Below the pieces are notes generated by a model. That model did not search any database. It was given only the letters and a program-made list of their open reading frames with translations, and had not been told where the DNA came from. From Chara braunii (Eukaryota; Streptophyta; Charophyceae; Charales; Characeae), in NCBI GenBank assembly GCA_003427395.1, contig BFEA01000281.1, positions 310,232-363,413 of the forward strand: DNA of 53,182 nt, read 5' to 3'. Every line of letters begins with the position of its first letter. Within the stretch, counting starts at the first letter, position 1. Shown here piece by piece: positions 20,346-31,375 of the stretch. The position numbers and the translations under genes are program-made.

Positions 20346-22900
20346 CTACTGTGGAGAAAGTGTGTATTGTGTGTGCCAAGGCTTGAATGCTGGGGATTGA
20401 GGTTTGAAATAAGAACGGTGAGGTCATCCACAAATAATGAGGTGACCAGTATTCTGTGTGCAGGGAGCTCAGGAATGGAGATCTTCTTTATAGCAGGGTT
20501 GACTCTTATGAGCGCTGCCAAGGACTCCATTACAATGACAAAGAGGAACGGGGCAATCGGGTCCCCTTGTCGCACAGACCTTTCTTTCCAGAGGAAAGGG
20601 TGGAGATAGGTGACCGTTTAGCATGATGTTCGTTGCTGCTGAGTGGTGGAGTGTGTGGACCTAGCGCCTGAATGTGAGACTGAAGTTCATCTTGTCCAAG
20701 CACTCGTCCAAAAATCCCCAATTGACATGGTCGTATGCTTTTTCAAAGTCAATGAATACGATTGTCGCCTGCACTTTTCTCTGCCTGGCGTATTTTATCG
20801 TTTCATTGACCACCAAGACATTGTCTTGAATGTTTCGGTGGGGAATGAAGCATGTCTAATCCATTATCGTCCATATGGATGAGGTGGCGGATATAAGGAA
20901 GGGGTCTATTACATAATGCCTTCGCCACCATTTTGCAGGGGAGGGGGAGGACTGTAATCGGGTGATAATTTATAAGTTCTGCTCGGTCCCCCTTCTTGTA
21001 AAGCAATGTAGTGACCCCTTGTCCCATGAGGTCCCCAAAGCGGCCTTCTTGCTGGGCCACATGTATGTATGTCATAAGATCCAGACTGAGATGGTCCCAG
21101 AAGTGCAGTCATGATTCCTTCGGAAAGCTATCCAAGTCCAGGGTGTTTTCGTCCTCCATAGTTTTTAATGCTGCGTAAATCTCTTGTGGTGAGAGGGGCG
21201 CTTCCAGGGCCTCTTTCTGCTGTTAGGAGCGTAGAGCTGACAAGTTATGCAACATAGTTGATCTAACCTGGGCAAGTGCATCGTCCCCCGATTGTGCATT
21301 TTCAGAGGTGAAGAGTTTATGGTAATACTTTGTTGCATAGTTCACTATCGCATAAACATTCGTTGAATTTGTTTGGTACGGGTCGAACGAATGATGGTAC
21401 CAGACTTTGTCTTGCTCTGAACTTGGCTTTATTGAAGAATACTCTTGCCATCGTCCCTTCTGTGTCTTCTTTTTTTTATTTGGGTCTGGATTCTCCATGT
21501 TTATGTCTGATGGTCAAGATGGGCTTGGAGATGATCTATAGCCTCTTGGAGCTGAAAAAAAATGAGTGGGTCCAGCGACTGTTCCAACAGTTGTTGGGCC
21601 CACTGTTCGAGTTTTTGCAACAGATTGTCCAAGGTGACTTTACAGTCTGTCGCTTGTTTAATTGGATTTTTTTTAACCCGCTCTCTGAGGTTGGTCACTC
21701 CTGCGTTGAACTAGTCTACTAGGGACGCGTGGTTGTCTTTCTGTGATTACCAATAGGTCCAGAATTCGTCCACGAGTTGGTGCAACGCTTGCACTTTAAG
21801 CAGACGTGTGTTGAACTTGTAAAAATTGGGGCCACGGGATATGTTTTGATGAAGTGACAATCATATCGTTATTCCCTTGTGGTCAAATGACCAACAGGGG
21901 CTGATTATTTGTAACTCTACAATGGTCACCATGCCGGTGATGGCTTGCAAGATGAGGAAGAGGTCTATCGGAAAATTGGATAGGCTCGCTTCTCCTCTTC
22001 ATCTCAAACAGATGTAGGACCTCCTGGTGGGATGAACCAATCTATATATATCACAAAGTTGCATATCCGCCATGATCTCATTAAGCATGATGACATCTGG
22101 ATGAATGTCCCCTACATTCGGTTGTTGGGAGGAAGATTGAATGTCCAAAGTTGGGTCAAGGGTAATATTGAAGTCCCCAGCTATGATAAGGGGACAATCT
22201 TTTGGCAGGACTTCTGTCAGATTCTGCAAAAATTGAAGTTTGGCAGTTGGGTCATTTGGACCATAGATGCTAGCTATACAAATGGTCTCTTTCCCCATAG
22301 TCGCTTTCAGGTAGACCCACCTTCCTTCTTGTTTGTCGTAATACGATTGCACGGGCTTCAGCCTCAACGAGGGAGGGAGCCATATGGCTACCCTTGTCGA
22401 TGCTCTAGACTAAGTTGTTGCTGGCGCCAAGTATGATGTGTGTGGCCATATTTGTCTGTGTTTGGCCTCATGGTTGTGGCTGTGTGACAGATGAGTCTCT
22501 TGAATGCACACTACGTCCGGCCACATATTGGAATCTGGGTATCTGATCTCATTTCATATGGCGGTTATTTTTTTGGGGTTTGCCGTCATGAGACCATTTA
22601 CATTGAGGGATTTGACTTGCAGGTCTGCTTGTTTGAGTTTCTTAACCCATGCCGGGATCTTTCTAAGCGGCGGTGGGACGACTGGAGGTGGGGGCGGGGG
22701 TGGGGCTTGTGGGGGAGGCGTGGGGTGTGGTTGCGATGGTTGGGGCTGTTCGGGGCCGGAACGGAGCAGAATGCATGCGGGGGTATGTGCACAGTCCATC
22801 TCATGAGGCTCCAATTGGGACATTGGCCGGTGTTTGTTCGTTGTCTGCATCCGGAAGCCGGCATGTTGTGCACTCCGCAGCACGTCGCTTTACGTACTGT
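20346..22900 (-). pseudogene. LINE L2: ORF2 endonuclease and RT N-terminal part
   Basis: On the minus strand, in order: a proline-rich leader with NVNGL (endonuclease motif I, about 22,590-22,720), an endonuclease fragment with IYGPN and GDFN (22367-21999), a linker, RT motifs TLLYKKGD and NYHPITVLP (21075-20803), motif A (FIDFEKAYDHVN-like, about 20,730) and motif B (RQGDPIAPFLF) with the catalytic box as FVDD (20575-20390). Several frameshifts and stops break it. The RT thumb between this and the part at 17799-19317 is missing, replaced by the insert at 19318-20345. Confidence 0.85.
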
Positions 22901-22951
22901 TGAGGAATGGGGGGTCATCCCATGTGTTGTCAGCATCAAGGAATCCATTTT

Positions 22952-23260
22952 TCAATATTGCCTGAAGGAAAATTTGGATGTGTGATAATCTCTAGGTAGG
23001 ATTGAATCTGAGTCTGGTTGTGGAAAATTCTCCCAGTTGCTCTCTGCGAACCACATCAATGTGGAATCTCTCTTGCGGGATTTGATATAATCAAAGATCG
23101 TCACAGCTGGGATGATGGATGATGCCTTTTGGGAAGGGGTGGTCCAGTGGCAACACAACTCCGTAAACCTCTCGTCCTTGTTGTCTTTGAGGAAAGATGC
23201 GATCATTGCCAGTGCTTCTGGCTTGCCACAAACGCGTTTCCACCTTCCGATTGTAAGGCC
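22952..23260 (-). pseudogene. LINE L2: ORF1 C-terminal part
   Basis: The 22952-23281 frame resembles the end of the L5 ORF1 (GKPEALAMIASFL against GKPDLKLVAAHL, and a shared TIF/TVL..WF pattern). It is cut at 23260 by the poly-A end of nested element L3 and resumes at 24151. The function of this ORF1 is unknown. I see neither an RRM nor a zinc knuckle. Confidence 0.65.
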
Positions 23261-24150
23261 TTTTTTTTTTTTTTTAACCAAATCCCTCCTACAATGTTAG
23301 TGATGTTGATAAAGGCAAACACCACTAACAATTGGGGAGCGGCTCCTTTCCATTGGTGGTGAGCTGCACCTGCTGGAAACCGGGTCCAACGTCCCTTGAC
23401 AACTTACAAAACAAAGTATAGTTTGTGCTGGGAACCGGACCCAGTGTCCCTTCTGTTCATATGAACTGAGTGTGAGAATCGAAAGAGATTGGCATTCTGT
23501 GCCTCTTCACCCTGAACGGGCGCCATCTATGCTTGGTCACCTAACACTTGAAATCTACCATAGTTGAACTTGACTACTTGCATAAGAAGGGGAATATTGA
23601 CGTTGTTATTCCGAGTCCGGCATAAACCAAGATATGGGAACCAAGGCCAGTCGTGCAGGGGGAAAGGGATCCGGAAATTCTGATACTGGTCTCATTGGAA
23701 CTTGAATGGTAGGGTCAATATTACTCCAATCATTGAAGATTAGCCTGTAATTCCTTGGAAGCTCATCCTGGTCGCTGTCTTGTATTCCTTCCCATTTCAC
23801 TTGCCCCAGCTTTCCTCCTTGTTCCCCTCCAAGCCAATTTTGATTGAATGTGATGCTTAATATCCTTTTTTGTTTTAAAGAATTTGAGTTTCTCTTTCAG
23901 GACTTCCCATCTAGTGGTAATTTCTACTTGAACATGTTGTTTGATGGTTTCTGTAAATTCTGGGTCATCAAGTCGGGCGCCTTCCATCTCATAAGTACAT
24001 CTACGTGTCCATAGTGCCCAGATGATTGCTCTTCTTCCAATTGCGAATAGATTCGATGTGAAGCTATCTATTTCAATTGGGTTACAGGACTTCATCAGGA
24101 GCCCTTTCCATATTGTGCATATTGAAGTCAACCAGGTACCCTTGGTTTAC
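23261..24150 (-). mobile_element. LINE L3: 5'-truncated copy nested in L2 ORF1
   Basis: On the minus strand this carries the ORF2 C-terminal end (24131-23763 and 23800-23606, frameshifted, with RRAIIWALWTRRC and PVSEFPDPFPP), then the 3' UTR with GGGTGAAGAGG (about 23500), a partial duplicate of the core (23424-23450), the full core (23345-23398), the hairpin (TGTTAGTG/CACTAACA, loop CCTTTATCA) and poly-A (T run 23261-23275). AGGCC is present at both boundaries (23256-23260 and 24151-24155) as a short candidate target-site duplication. Removing L3 puts the two halves of L2 ORF1 in the same frame. Confidence 0.8.
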
Positions 24151-25074
24151 AGGCCTAGCTGCCACGTGCGGGATTGGGATTCTCTTGCGATCGGTCGCAG
24201 AATCAGACCCTGCTGGGGCTCATAGGCTCGGGCTGCCAGAGTCGAGGTAGAGGGTCGGATGAGGTCCCTCAGCTTACCCCTAGTGGCTGGTTTCTGAGGC
24301 GTTTGTAAGAGTTGTACTGGTTTCAGCATAGAATGGGACGGGGCACAAATGAAGGATTTAACGTCAGACTCATCCCAACCTATCTGTTCATATCTAGCTT
24401 GTAGGCTCTTTTGGGACTCAGACTCGCACTCATTGCAAGGACAGTCGTTTGATTCACTCTGCTCGTCGGAATCCTGATGGGAGGCTTCGAGGGAGCCCTC
24501 TTTACTGGGTCTGAATCCTAAATAAGGGAAATCGTCATGTTCTGGGATTTTACCGGAGCTATATGATAACACTGGCCTGAGCAGGTGGTGTGGGATACAG
24601 TCCTCCCATTTTTTCACTCCTGCAGCAAGTGCAATTTGGCTTCGGTCTGCATGCAGCACCGTCGCCATTTCTTGGATGAGTAGTTCAGGCCATTGCTGGT
24701 CATCCACCAGGTAGGTGTTCTCTCCGTTTTGTCTGTAGGTATTCTCTAAATTCTGGCTACGGGGGACTAACAACTTTTTTGAGTCTGAGACCGATTGCTG
24801 TCTTGACTAGAGTTGGTCAATAATTATTTGGGTGATCTGGATGACAGTTCTGACCACTGTCTTCCAGTCCACCGTGTCTAGGTTTTCATAGGAGTTGACT
24901 GTACACCGCAACCTTGAGTTCTTCATGACGAACTTCCGGATTCTCTCCCCAATGAGTGGGGGAGATGAGGTCGTGCAGAGAGATTGATTCTAGGGACAAC
25001 ATTTTGAGCAGCACCCAGTCCATGATGACTAGGTTTACAGATTCGGGTCCTAGTGACGCCTGGAGAGAGACCAT
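24151..25074 (-). pseudogene. LINE L2: ORF1 N-terminal part
   Basis: Frames 25074-24886 and 24773-24147 resemble the first part of the L5 ORF1, including a start region with LLKMLSLES-type helices, an acidic stretch and a cluster C-P-C-N-E-C. A frameshift lies between them. ORF1 proteins of LINEs normally bind RNA. The domain class is not recognisable here. Gypsy gag sequence begins immediately upstream (about 25,080), so the LINE 5' UTR is absent. Confidence 0.6.
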
Positions 25075-25084
25075 TGGGGAACCT

Positions 25085-25810
25085 TACAGAAGGAGTCCTT
25101 ATTCGATGGCATACCCATCTAGCCCCTATATACCCCTTTTCTTCGGACCCCCTGTGTTTCAACCATCTACCTTTTTAGGGGTTCAGACGGTGTTCACAGG
25201 GCGAAATGTTTCCGAATTCCTGGACGACTGGGAAGTCCTTGGTATGAGAGAGGAATGAACCGACCAAGAAATGATTGCTAACTTCCTTCATCACACGGTA
25301 CCTAAGATAGATCGAGAAGTGAGGGTCGTTATTCCTGACGATGACCGATGGTTGACATTCAGGGAAAAAGTAACTCGCGCATCCGCGTGTGATGAAATTT
25401 CCTACTCGATCGAAGAGTTGAAAGAAATGAACAAGGAAAAGGATAGTGACATTTGTCAGGAGATATGAGAAGGTTTCGAACCCATTAGTGGAAGGAGGAC
25501 TTATGGCAGAAATAGAGAGGTGTGGAATATTCCTAGGCACCTTGCCACGAGAGAAGCGAGAGATGGTGGTGTGGAGCTTCCAGCAAAGAGGGTGACGTTT
25601 GCGCATGTCAAGGCCTTAGCCTACGATACGGAAGGACAAAACGTTAGGACGTGTATATTGAAGGTTCTCGATAATCTTGGGAAAGGTGTAGCTCCTGGGA
25701 GAGGAAGAGGAAGATCTCAAATTGAAGATCGTAAGGTAAGAATGAAAGGAAGGGAGACGAATTTGAACTCACCAAGGAGAAGGGAATCTAGCCGAAGCGA
25801 TGGGGAATGA
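25085..25810 (+). pseudogene. Ty3/gypsy gag, N-terminal part
   Basis: Consecutive plus-strand frames (to 25258, 25271-25468, 25520-25810) read as a retrotransposon Gag: a proline/tyrosine-rich leader, then FTGRNVSEFLDDWE and a helical region, then an Arg/Gly-rich stretch (GRGRGRSQ). Stops at about 25258 and 25468 break it. Gag would form the particle shell. The 5' LTR and primer-binding site are not present, because LINE L2 abuts at about 25,080. Confidence 0.7.
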
Positions 25811-25890
25811 AGAAAGGGAAATCGAGGGGACTGAAAGAGAAATGATGGTGAATGGGGGACCTTTAAATGGTCGAATACAAAGGATAGTCG

Positions 25891-26730
25891 ATGGGGGATG
25901 AGATAGAATGTAGGAGGTCTGAAAGGCGAGAGGACGAAATGACCAAGGAAAAAGAAACCCTGAAGGCAGCAATGAAGAACCTACAAAATAGTGCTCAGAA
26001 AAGAGAGGAGTCACCAGTACGGCCGACTCCACGATCGGAGAAAAAGGAAAAGGGAGACCGTAGTCCGAAACGGATGTGGAATAATAAGGTTTGCATGTAT
26101 TGTGTCAATGATAACCACAGGAAGAGGGATTGTCAAGCCATGTTGAATGCCTTAAAGGAAAAGATCATCGAATTAGATAATAGAAAATATGTGATGTGCG
26201 CGGATGAAGGGAAGCCTTTGTCATTCCTGCCCTCGATGAGAATTAACGTTGACATCCAAAGGAGCAGAATGAACGAGGCAAGGGCTAAACAAGCGCAAGT
26301 ACCCCTGACCGTGAAAGTCTCGAGGGTGACCTTCGAAGATGAGATTGACGAAGTGTCTGAGAACTCGAGGATCATGATCTCCTTTATTAAGTTTGAGGAG
26401 GTGATAGGTGGTAGCAAGACCTTTGTTTGTACTCAAGGGGTTGGAGAGTCGAGTAAAGGGAAAAAAGAGGATCCGGATCAACCGATGATGTATAAACAGG
26501 TGGAGTCACCTAAGTCACCCCTATCCCCTAGGAAAAGGGGGTCCAATAAGTTTCAGTTAAAGAGCTCGCTGGACGAAGTTGATTTAAGAGAACCTCTAAG
26601 GAGAGTAATGGACATGCCCATCCCTATTACTCTCAAGGAATTCATAGTTGGTTGCGGCACCGAGAGGGATAAATTGATAGTAATGATGAAGAAAGCAAAA
26701 GTGTCACTGTCGGAAGCGACAACCGCATGA
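25891..26730 (+). pseudogene. Ty3/gypsy gag with CCHC zinc knuckle
   Basis: A 279-residue frame begins with a Lys/Glu-rich coiled-coil-like region and then has one zinc knuckle, C68-X2-C71-X4-H76-X4-C81 (CMYCVNDNHRKRDC), typical of Gag nucleocapsid. The rest is charged and leads towards the protease. The frame closes at 26730 and the pol part continues in another frame, so the reading is broken. Confidence 0.8.
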
Positions 26731-26742
26731 GACTTCAAGGTG

Positions 26743-27018
26743 GAAGTGAAAACTTCTAGATTAATGGCAAAAGGAGAAGGAGAAAAATGAAGAGACCGTC
26801 AAGGAAGAGGACGGTTACTTCTATATCCTTGGAAGTGAAAAACTGAAGGTCATTGTGAACGGAGTTAAGATGGAAGTTATCGTCGACGATAGGTTGGAGT
26901 CTACCGTCTGTGAGGATAAGACAACACGAAAGCTCGGGTTAGAGGTGGACAAGAGCGTTGCCATGACCATGGTATCGGCTAACAAGTTAAGGCAGTCGGC
27001 GCTAGGAGAACTTTATTC
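26743..27018 (+). pseudogene. Ty3/gypsy protease, N-terminal half
   Basis: The frame covering 26855-27018 has the beta-strand pattern of a retropepsin: VNGVKMEVIVDDRLESTV followed by LGLEVDKS. The catalytic D-[ST]-G triplet expected at this place reads D-D-R, so it would be inactive. The C-terminal half (ILGRTWL motif) lies in the inverted segment that follows. Confidence 0.65.
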
Positions 27019-27980
27019 GTCTTTTGCAGATCTTGTATCCACCATAGCTTCCTGTTTGACTTCCTTATGAAGAACCACTTGTTCGCATAGGCGCTCTCAC
27101 ACGTTTCAAACATGACTTCCTTCAGGAAGTCTATTATCATCTCCTTTTCCTTCTAAGCACACTTTCATCCTGCATCATTCCATGGCATATGTGGAACCGT
27201 ATAGATCCTCTCCGACTTACCATATTGTGGATCTATTCGTCCCCTCTCCGCATCACAGAAGGCTACCGCCTTATCACATCCTCTTAATGTCTCGATTATC
27301 AGTTCTCTCTGCTCCTCAACTATATTACCATCGCCTATGTTCGTCCCTGTCAACCTCTCTTCAGTAATTCTTTGCCCTTCAAAGGTCTTTCGTTTCTTGA
27401 TCATCTGAGTTTATTTCCTCCTCCGTGATCCCTATTTCCTCGGTTCTATCATGGCTAACTGTAGCCGGTTTAACTTTTTGGGCTACAATTTTGTATCTTT
27501 TCCCCCTCCGTGTGGGGGATTCCTCCAAAAAACATAGGTTTACGCATTCTCCAAATTCGTCGTCGTCGCTTTCTTTGGGGTAAACTGTCATGTCCACCAC
27601 GTACTTATCCTCAAAGTCCTCGACCTCTATCCTCTTTCCTTTCACTTTATGAGGCCTTAAGGTAAATTCTTCACGAATTATCTGGCAACTTCGCGTTATT
27701 AGCTGACCTGTACTCTTCAGGGAGACGTTTATCGAACTCATTCACGGTTGTTAGCATGACCCTGCTACCCTCAGGTCCATCTATGGTAACTGTCTGACTT
27801 CCATTTTACTTATTCTCAGTAGTAGTGTTGACATGTGTCAGCCAAGTCCTCCCAAGGATTGGTTCAGATGAACAGTGTTCTACAGTGAAGACTGGTGCGG
27901 TGGCTTTGACTCCTACTACCACTACCTTAGCCTTATGATGTTGGGTCCATCCCAAATCCTGATCTCTTGTCCAAAGGATC
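27019..27980 (-). pseudogene. Inverted segment: protease C-terminus to RT N-terminus
   Basis: On the minus strand this segment reads, in order, the protease end (VKATAPVF, then ILGRTWL, about 27,930-27,830), a linker with an acidic stretch (27741-27379), the RT leader (EEQRELIIETLRGCDKAVAF and VPHMPWND, 27404-27165) and the first RT block (YANKWFFIRK then WIQDLQKTN, about 27,085-27,025). These pieces belong exactly between the plus-strand protease half before 27,018 and the plus-strand RT that resumes near 27,985. The segment has therefore been flipped in place. Breakpoints are uncertain by about 30 bp. Confidence 0.8.
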
Positions 27981-27984
27981 AGTC

Positions 27985-28655
27985 GGGTGTTCGATCCACT
28001 CCGACTCCGATCTTTTCTCGGGGGTACGATGAGATTCAACTGGACTAAACAAACCGACACCTAACTGCGATGCACACACCATTAGGATTAATCCAGATAC
28101 TAATGACATTGCAGTCTTTCAAATAACGATGGTCGCGATGTTGGGAGAGTTTATACTAAATTTGGTGGAAGTTTTCCTAGACGACTTTCCGATCAAAGGG
28201 TCGTACGAGAAGGATGAAACTGAGGTGAGTCCCTAAGTTTGGAAGTTTATCGCAACCCACGTCGAGGACATGAGAAGGGTGTTAGTGAAGCTAGAGGGCA
28301 CTAATCTCACGGTGAGTGAGACCAAAAGTAGGTGGGTTGTATCCTCCATTAAGATATTGGGTTATATTTGCGACAAAAACGGCAGGCGACCGGACCCAGC
28401 AAAGCTAGAAAAGTTTATGAACAGGTCTATGCTGCTCCGACATATTACCGATATACGTCAATTTTTAGGAGCGGTCGGGTTCTGGAAGAATTTCATAAAA
28501 GCATATGTGGAAAAAACTGAGTCGTTAAGGAGGTTACTGCGTAAAGGAATAGAGTGGAATTGGGCGAGTGAGTAAGAAGATGCAGTAAAGATCTTGAGGA
28601 ACGAGTTTAAGGAAGGAGGTCAGGTCCTTGGAGTTCCTTATTTGAAGTTATTTTG
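27985..28655 (+). pseudogene. Ty3/gypsy reverse transcriptase, C-terminal part
   Basis: The plus strand resumes with FSGYDEIQLD (RT block with the first catalytic Asp in other families' nomenclature), then HTPLGLIQ, then VFLDDFPIKG, which carries the catalytic DD. The thumb follows (LGYICDKNGRRPDPAKLE, then DIRQFLGAVGFW). The region between HTPLGLIQ and AMLGE is shorter than usual, an internal deletion. Stops near 28,033, 28,232 and 28,575 break the frame. The connection to RNase H (VLGVPYL) ends at about 28,655. Confidence 0.85.
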
Positions 28656-28779
28656 AAGATGAAGAGCTGTGTGTTCGATTTTTGATTTAACGCGGGTTCT
28701 GCGTTGAATTCACGTCGAATCCCATTTAAACCCGCATTAGACACGAATAAACGGGATCCGCAATGATTTTTTTCCTGTT

Positions 28780-29433
28780 CTAAACAGAAAAAAAAAAAAA
28801 AACAGGGGGGGTAGGTCTTTTTGAGAACTACAAGTCTACAACCTTATATTTTTATTTTTATTTTTGATGTTTGAGTATATTTAAAAAAAATAAAAACATA
28901 AACAGAATGAAAAGAACAAAAACAAAAATGAAATGAGCTAGGTTCCTGATCGGACGTCCGGAACCCCCCTGACTGTCTGGGGTTGTCCGCTCGGACAATC
29001 GGTCGGACATCCTCCTCGGGCAGTCTGTCCGAGCCCGAATGGCAAAAAAAAAAAAAAAAAAGTTCTCAAAAACTTCTGAAACAAAACTATGTTATGCAGA
29101 AAACTAAACTGAACAACTTTTGCCTTGGGATGATATCGAAATTCGGTGTCAAATTAAAAAAATAAAATAAAATTAAAGACACCCCCATTTTTTTTTAATT
29201 TTTTTTTTTGCTTTTAATTGCTAAAAATGGAGTTGTCCGGGCCCGGACGTCCGGGACCCCGCTGACTGTCCGCCGAGGACGTCCGTCCAGGACGTCCTTC
29301 CATCGGACAACTGGTAACATAGAAAATGAATGTTTTTTTTTTTTTTTTCACTGAGATTGTTTAAGGGCTAAAACAAAAAAACGAAAAATAAATAAAAAAT
29401 ACAGGGTTGTAGATCTTTCAAAGAAGTATAATA

Positions 29434-29475
<42 letters not shown>

Positions 29476-29538
29476 TGAAACTTTGTGCATTTAAAAAAAA
29501 ATCAAAACCATAAAAAACAAATATAAAAAGGAAAAAAA
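28780..29538 (+). repeat. Two related A/T-rich blocks with GGACGTCC dyads
   Basis: Blocks near 28,800-29,036 and 29,220-29,480 share ACAGGG.T.GTAG.TCTTT-like and GGACGTCCGG/CTGACTGTCCG motifs in dense dyad arrangement. The dispersed AAACTGAACAACTTTTGCCT repeat occurs at 29103, and a TA run at 29435-29472. Confidence 0.55.
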
Positions 29539-29627
29539 GACACGCACACACACATAGACACACAGACACACAGTCAGACAGGCACACAACACACATAAAC
29601 ACACACACACACAGACACACAATGCAC

Positions 29628-29686
<59 letters not shown>

Positions 29687-29712
29687 CACACAAACACACA
29701 AGAAAACACACA
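29539..29712 (+). repeat. (CA)n microsatellite
   Basis: A long, slightly interrupted CA run. Confidence 0.95.
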
Positions 29713-29995
29713 ACTGGGGGCGGCAGGGGTTGGGGAATGGGGGATGTGGGGCCAAATTTTGGGGGGTGGGGGTTTGGGGATGTGGGGCCAGATTTCTCAG
29801 GGTTTGGCTGCAGTACTCACCAAATGTGCATGACGGGGTCTACACATCCATGACTTAGCTCTAGGGCCTATAGAAGATTGCATGACGGGGTCTGAATTGG
29901 GTTTGTCGAAGATTGCATGACGGGGTCTGAATTGGGTTTGTAGAAGATTGCATGAGCCTATCGTCTGAAGTTCCCATACGGCAAGGTTCGTCCGC
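29713..29995 (+). repeat. G-rich spacer and short tandem repeat
   Basis: GGGGATGTGGGGCCA occurs twice in 29740-29790. GAAGATTGCATGACGGGG with TCTGAATTGGGTTTGT is repeated in tandem at about 29872-29953 with a period of about 36 bp. Confidence 0.7.
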
Positions 29996-30280
29996 TTCCG
30001 CTTCCACTAGGGTTGTGAGGTTGGCCCAACCCTGGTGCTTGTCACTGCTGTCTGGTCCAAGTTGCCCTCAATACTGGTAGGGTGATAGTCCTGAGTGCTG
30101 GTCACAGTGAGGTAGGATAGTAGGGACAGGGGGTGCGTTGGGAGTATTAACGTGGGGACGGGTGGAGTAGGTGGACTGTCCTGTCAGGACAACCATTGGC
30201 TGCTGCTACCAGCAATCACCGCGGGTCTGGTCCTTGGCCTCTACAACAACCTGAGCTTTCAAAAAAAAAAAAAAAAAAAA
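29996..30280 (+). mobile_element. SINE-like unit, second copy
   Basis: It ends CTCTACAACAACCTGAGC then TTTC and a 20 A tail (30261-30280), as in the unit at 19912-20337. The body shares GCTGTCTGGTC and AGGGTGATAGTCCTGAGTG-like segments. It has no coding capacity. Confidence 0.65.
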
Positions 30281-31255
30281 GGATCTTCTGCTAGAACGTG
30301 GAATAATACGCCGCCATATGTTTTGTCTTTTGTGCATGTGGTGAGTAGAGGCCCACGACCTGTCTGCTTTCAAATATCAAGGTCTGGAACCTTCCCGAAT
30401 CTTCATTGGTCTGCTGCTGCTTGGGCCTTTGAGTCATGACTTTTCGATTTTGGCATATGATTTCGACTGTGGACTGTGACACGTGCCACTAGGATACAAA
30501 TCTGGCCTGTGGAAATGCCCTTTACTCGTGAGATGTGACTCTTCAATATGACTTTTCATTATGAAACGTGATTTTTGCCCCTAAGATGTGACTGTTTGTT
30601 GGGTAGCTGCAGGACTGGACTGCTAAGGTACTCGACTATGTCCTTTCTGAAATTGACTAACTCGGCCCTTTCTTGGCCAGGGCCTCTGACCTTGAGACCT
30701 GAATTTGGGGTCTGAATCGTGGAAGACCTTTCAACATGTGGTGAGTAGAGACCCTTAGGGCCACTGCACATATTCCTAAGAAAAGAAACATAAGAAAAAA
30801 ACAAAAGAAAAATGAGAAAAAAAAAAACAACAACGAAAAAACAAAAGAAAAACGAGAAACAAAAGAAAAACGAGAGAACAGAGAATAAGTGACCCATAAC
30901 TGTGATGCACAAAGTGTCACAAACCTGAATTGGAATCCAGACTATATATTCTAGGCCCACACAGGCAGTCTACAAGTCTAATGTCCATCTGTGCTCCACA
31001 AGGGGTACTTGCTAATTTGTAGGGGCCCTTCGGAAATGAGACTGGACGAATAGATTTGTATAAAAAAAAAAAAAAAAAAAGGCACTCACCGTGCTGGGGG
31101 ATGGGGTGACGCTAACTTTTTTCCCTCTTGCAGTTTGATTTTCAGGAGGGAGGGGCATTTTTTGCCACCCCACCCCGCTAATAGGGGTCGATTTTTTTTT
31201 TTTTTTTTTTTTTTTGTGTTTGGGCGCGTAGGGCCATGTGTTCGCGGCCCAATGA
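30281..31255. other. No gene seen
   Basis: ATGTGGTGAGTAGAG occurs at about 30335 and 30735. A GATGTGACT-type degenerate repeat spans 30500-30600. A/C-rich sequence at 30780-30880, an A run at 31062-31080 and a T run at 31191-31216. Confidence 0.45.
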
Positions 31256-31375
31256 GCCCATCCCGTTTTATCGGATTCAACGGAAGAGCCTCGCTTTTCC
31301 GTTAAACGGGATTCAACGGGCCCCCTGAGGCGATTCAACGGGGCTCAACGGATTTTAACGGGCCCCGTTGCCCGT

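Larger units (their letters stand above)
28656..31375. mobile_element. 2.7 kb composite insertion in RNase H
   Basis: RNase H coding stops at about 28,655 and resumes at about 31,376, so everything between is inserted. Both ends are related in inverted orientation: AATAAACGGGATCC near 28,746 against ATCCCGTTTTATCGG near 31,257, and CGAATCCCATTTAAACCC near 28,706 against GTTAAACGGGATTCAACGG near 31,300. A poly-A lies just inside each end. The interior holds A/T-rich duplicates, TA and CA microsatellites and a SINE-like unit, with no transposase. Confidence 0.6.

Noticed and set aside
23499-23520. Primer-binding site of an LTR element (TGGCGCCCGTTCAGGG on the minus strand)
   Set aside because: It lies in a LINE 3' UTR, no LTR adjoins it, and other copies differ in the part that should pair with a tRNA.
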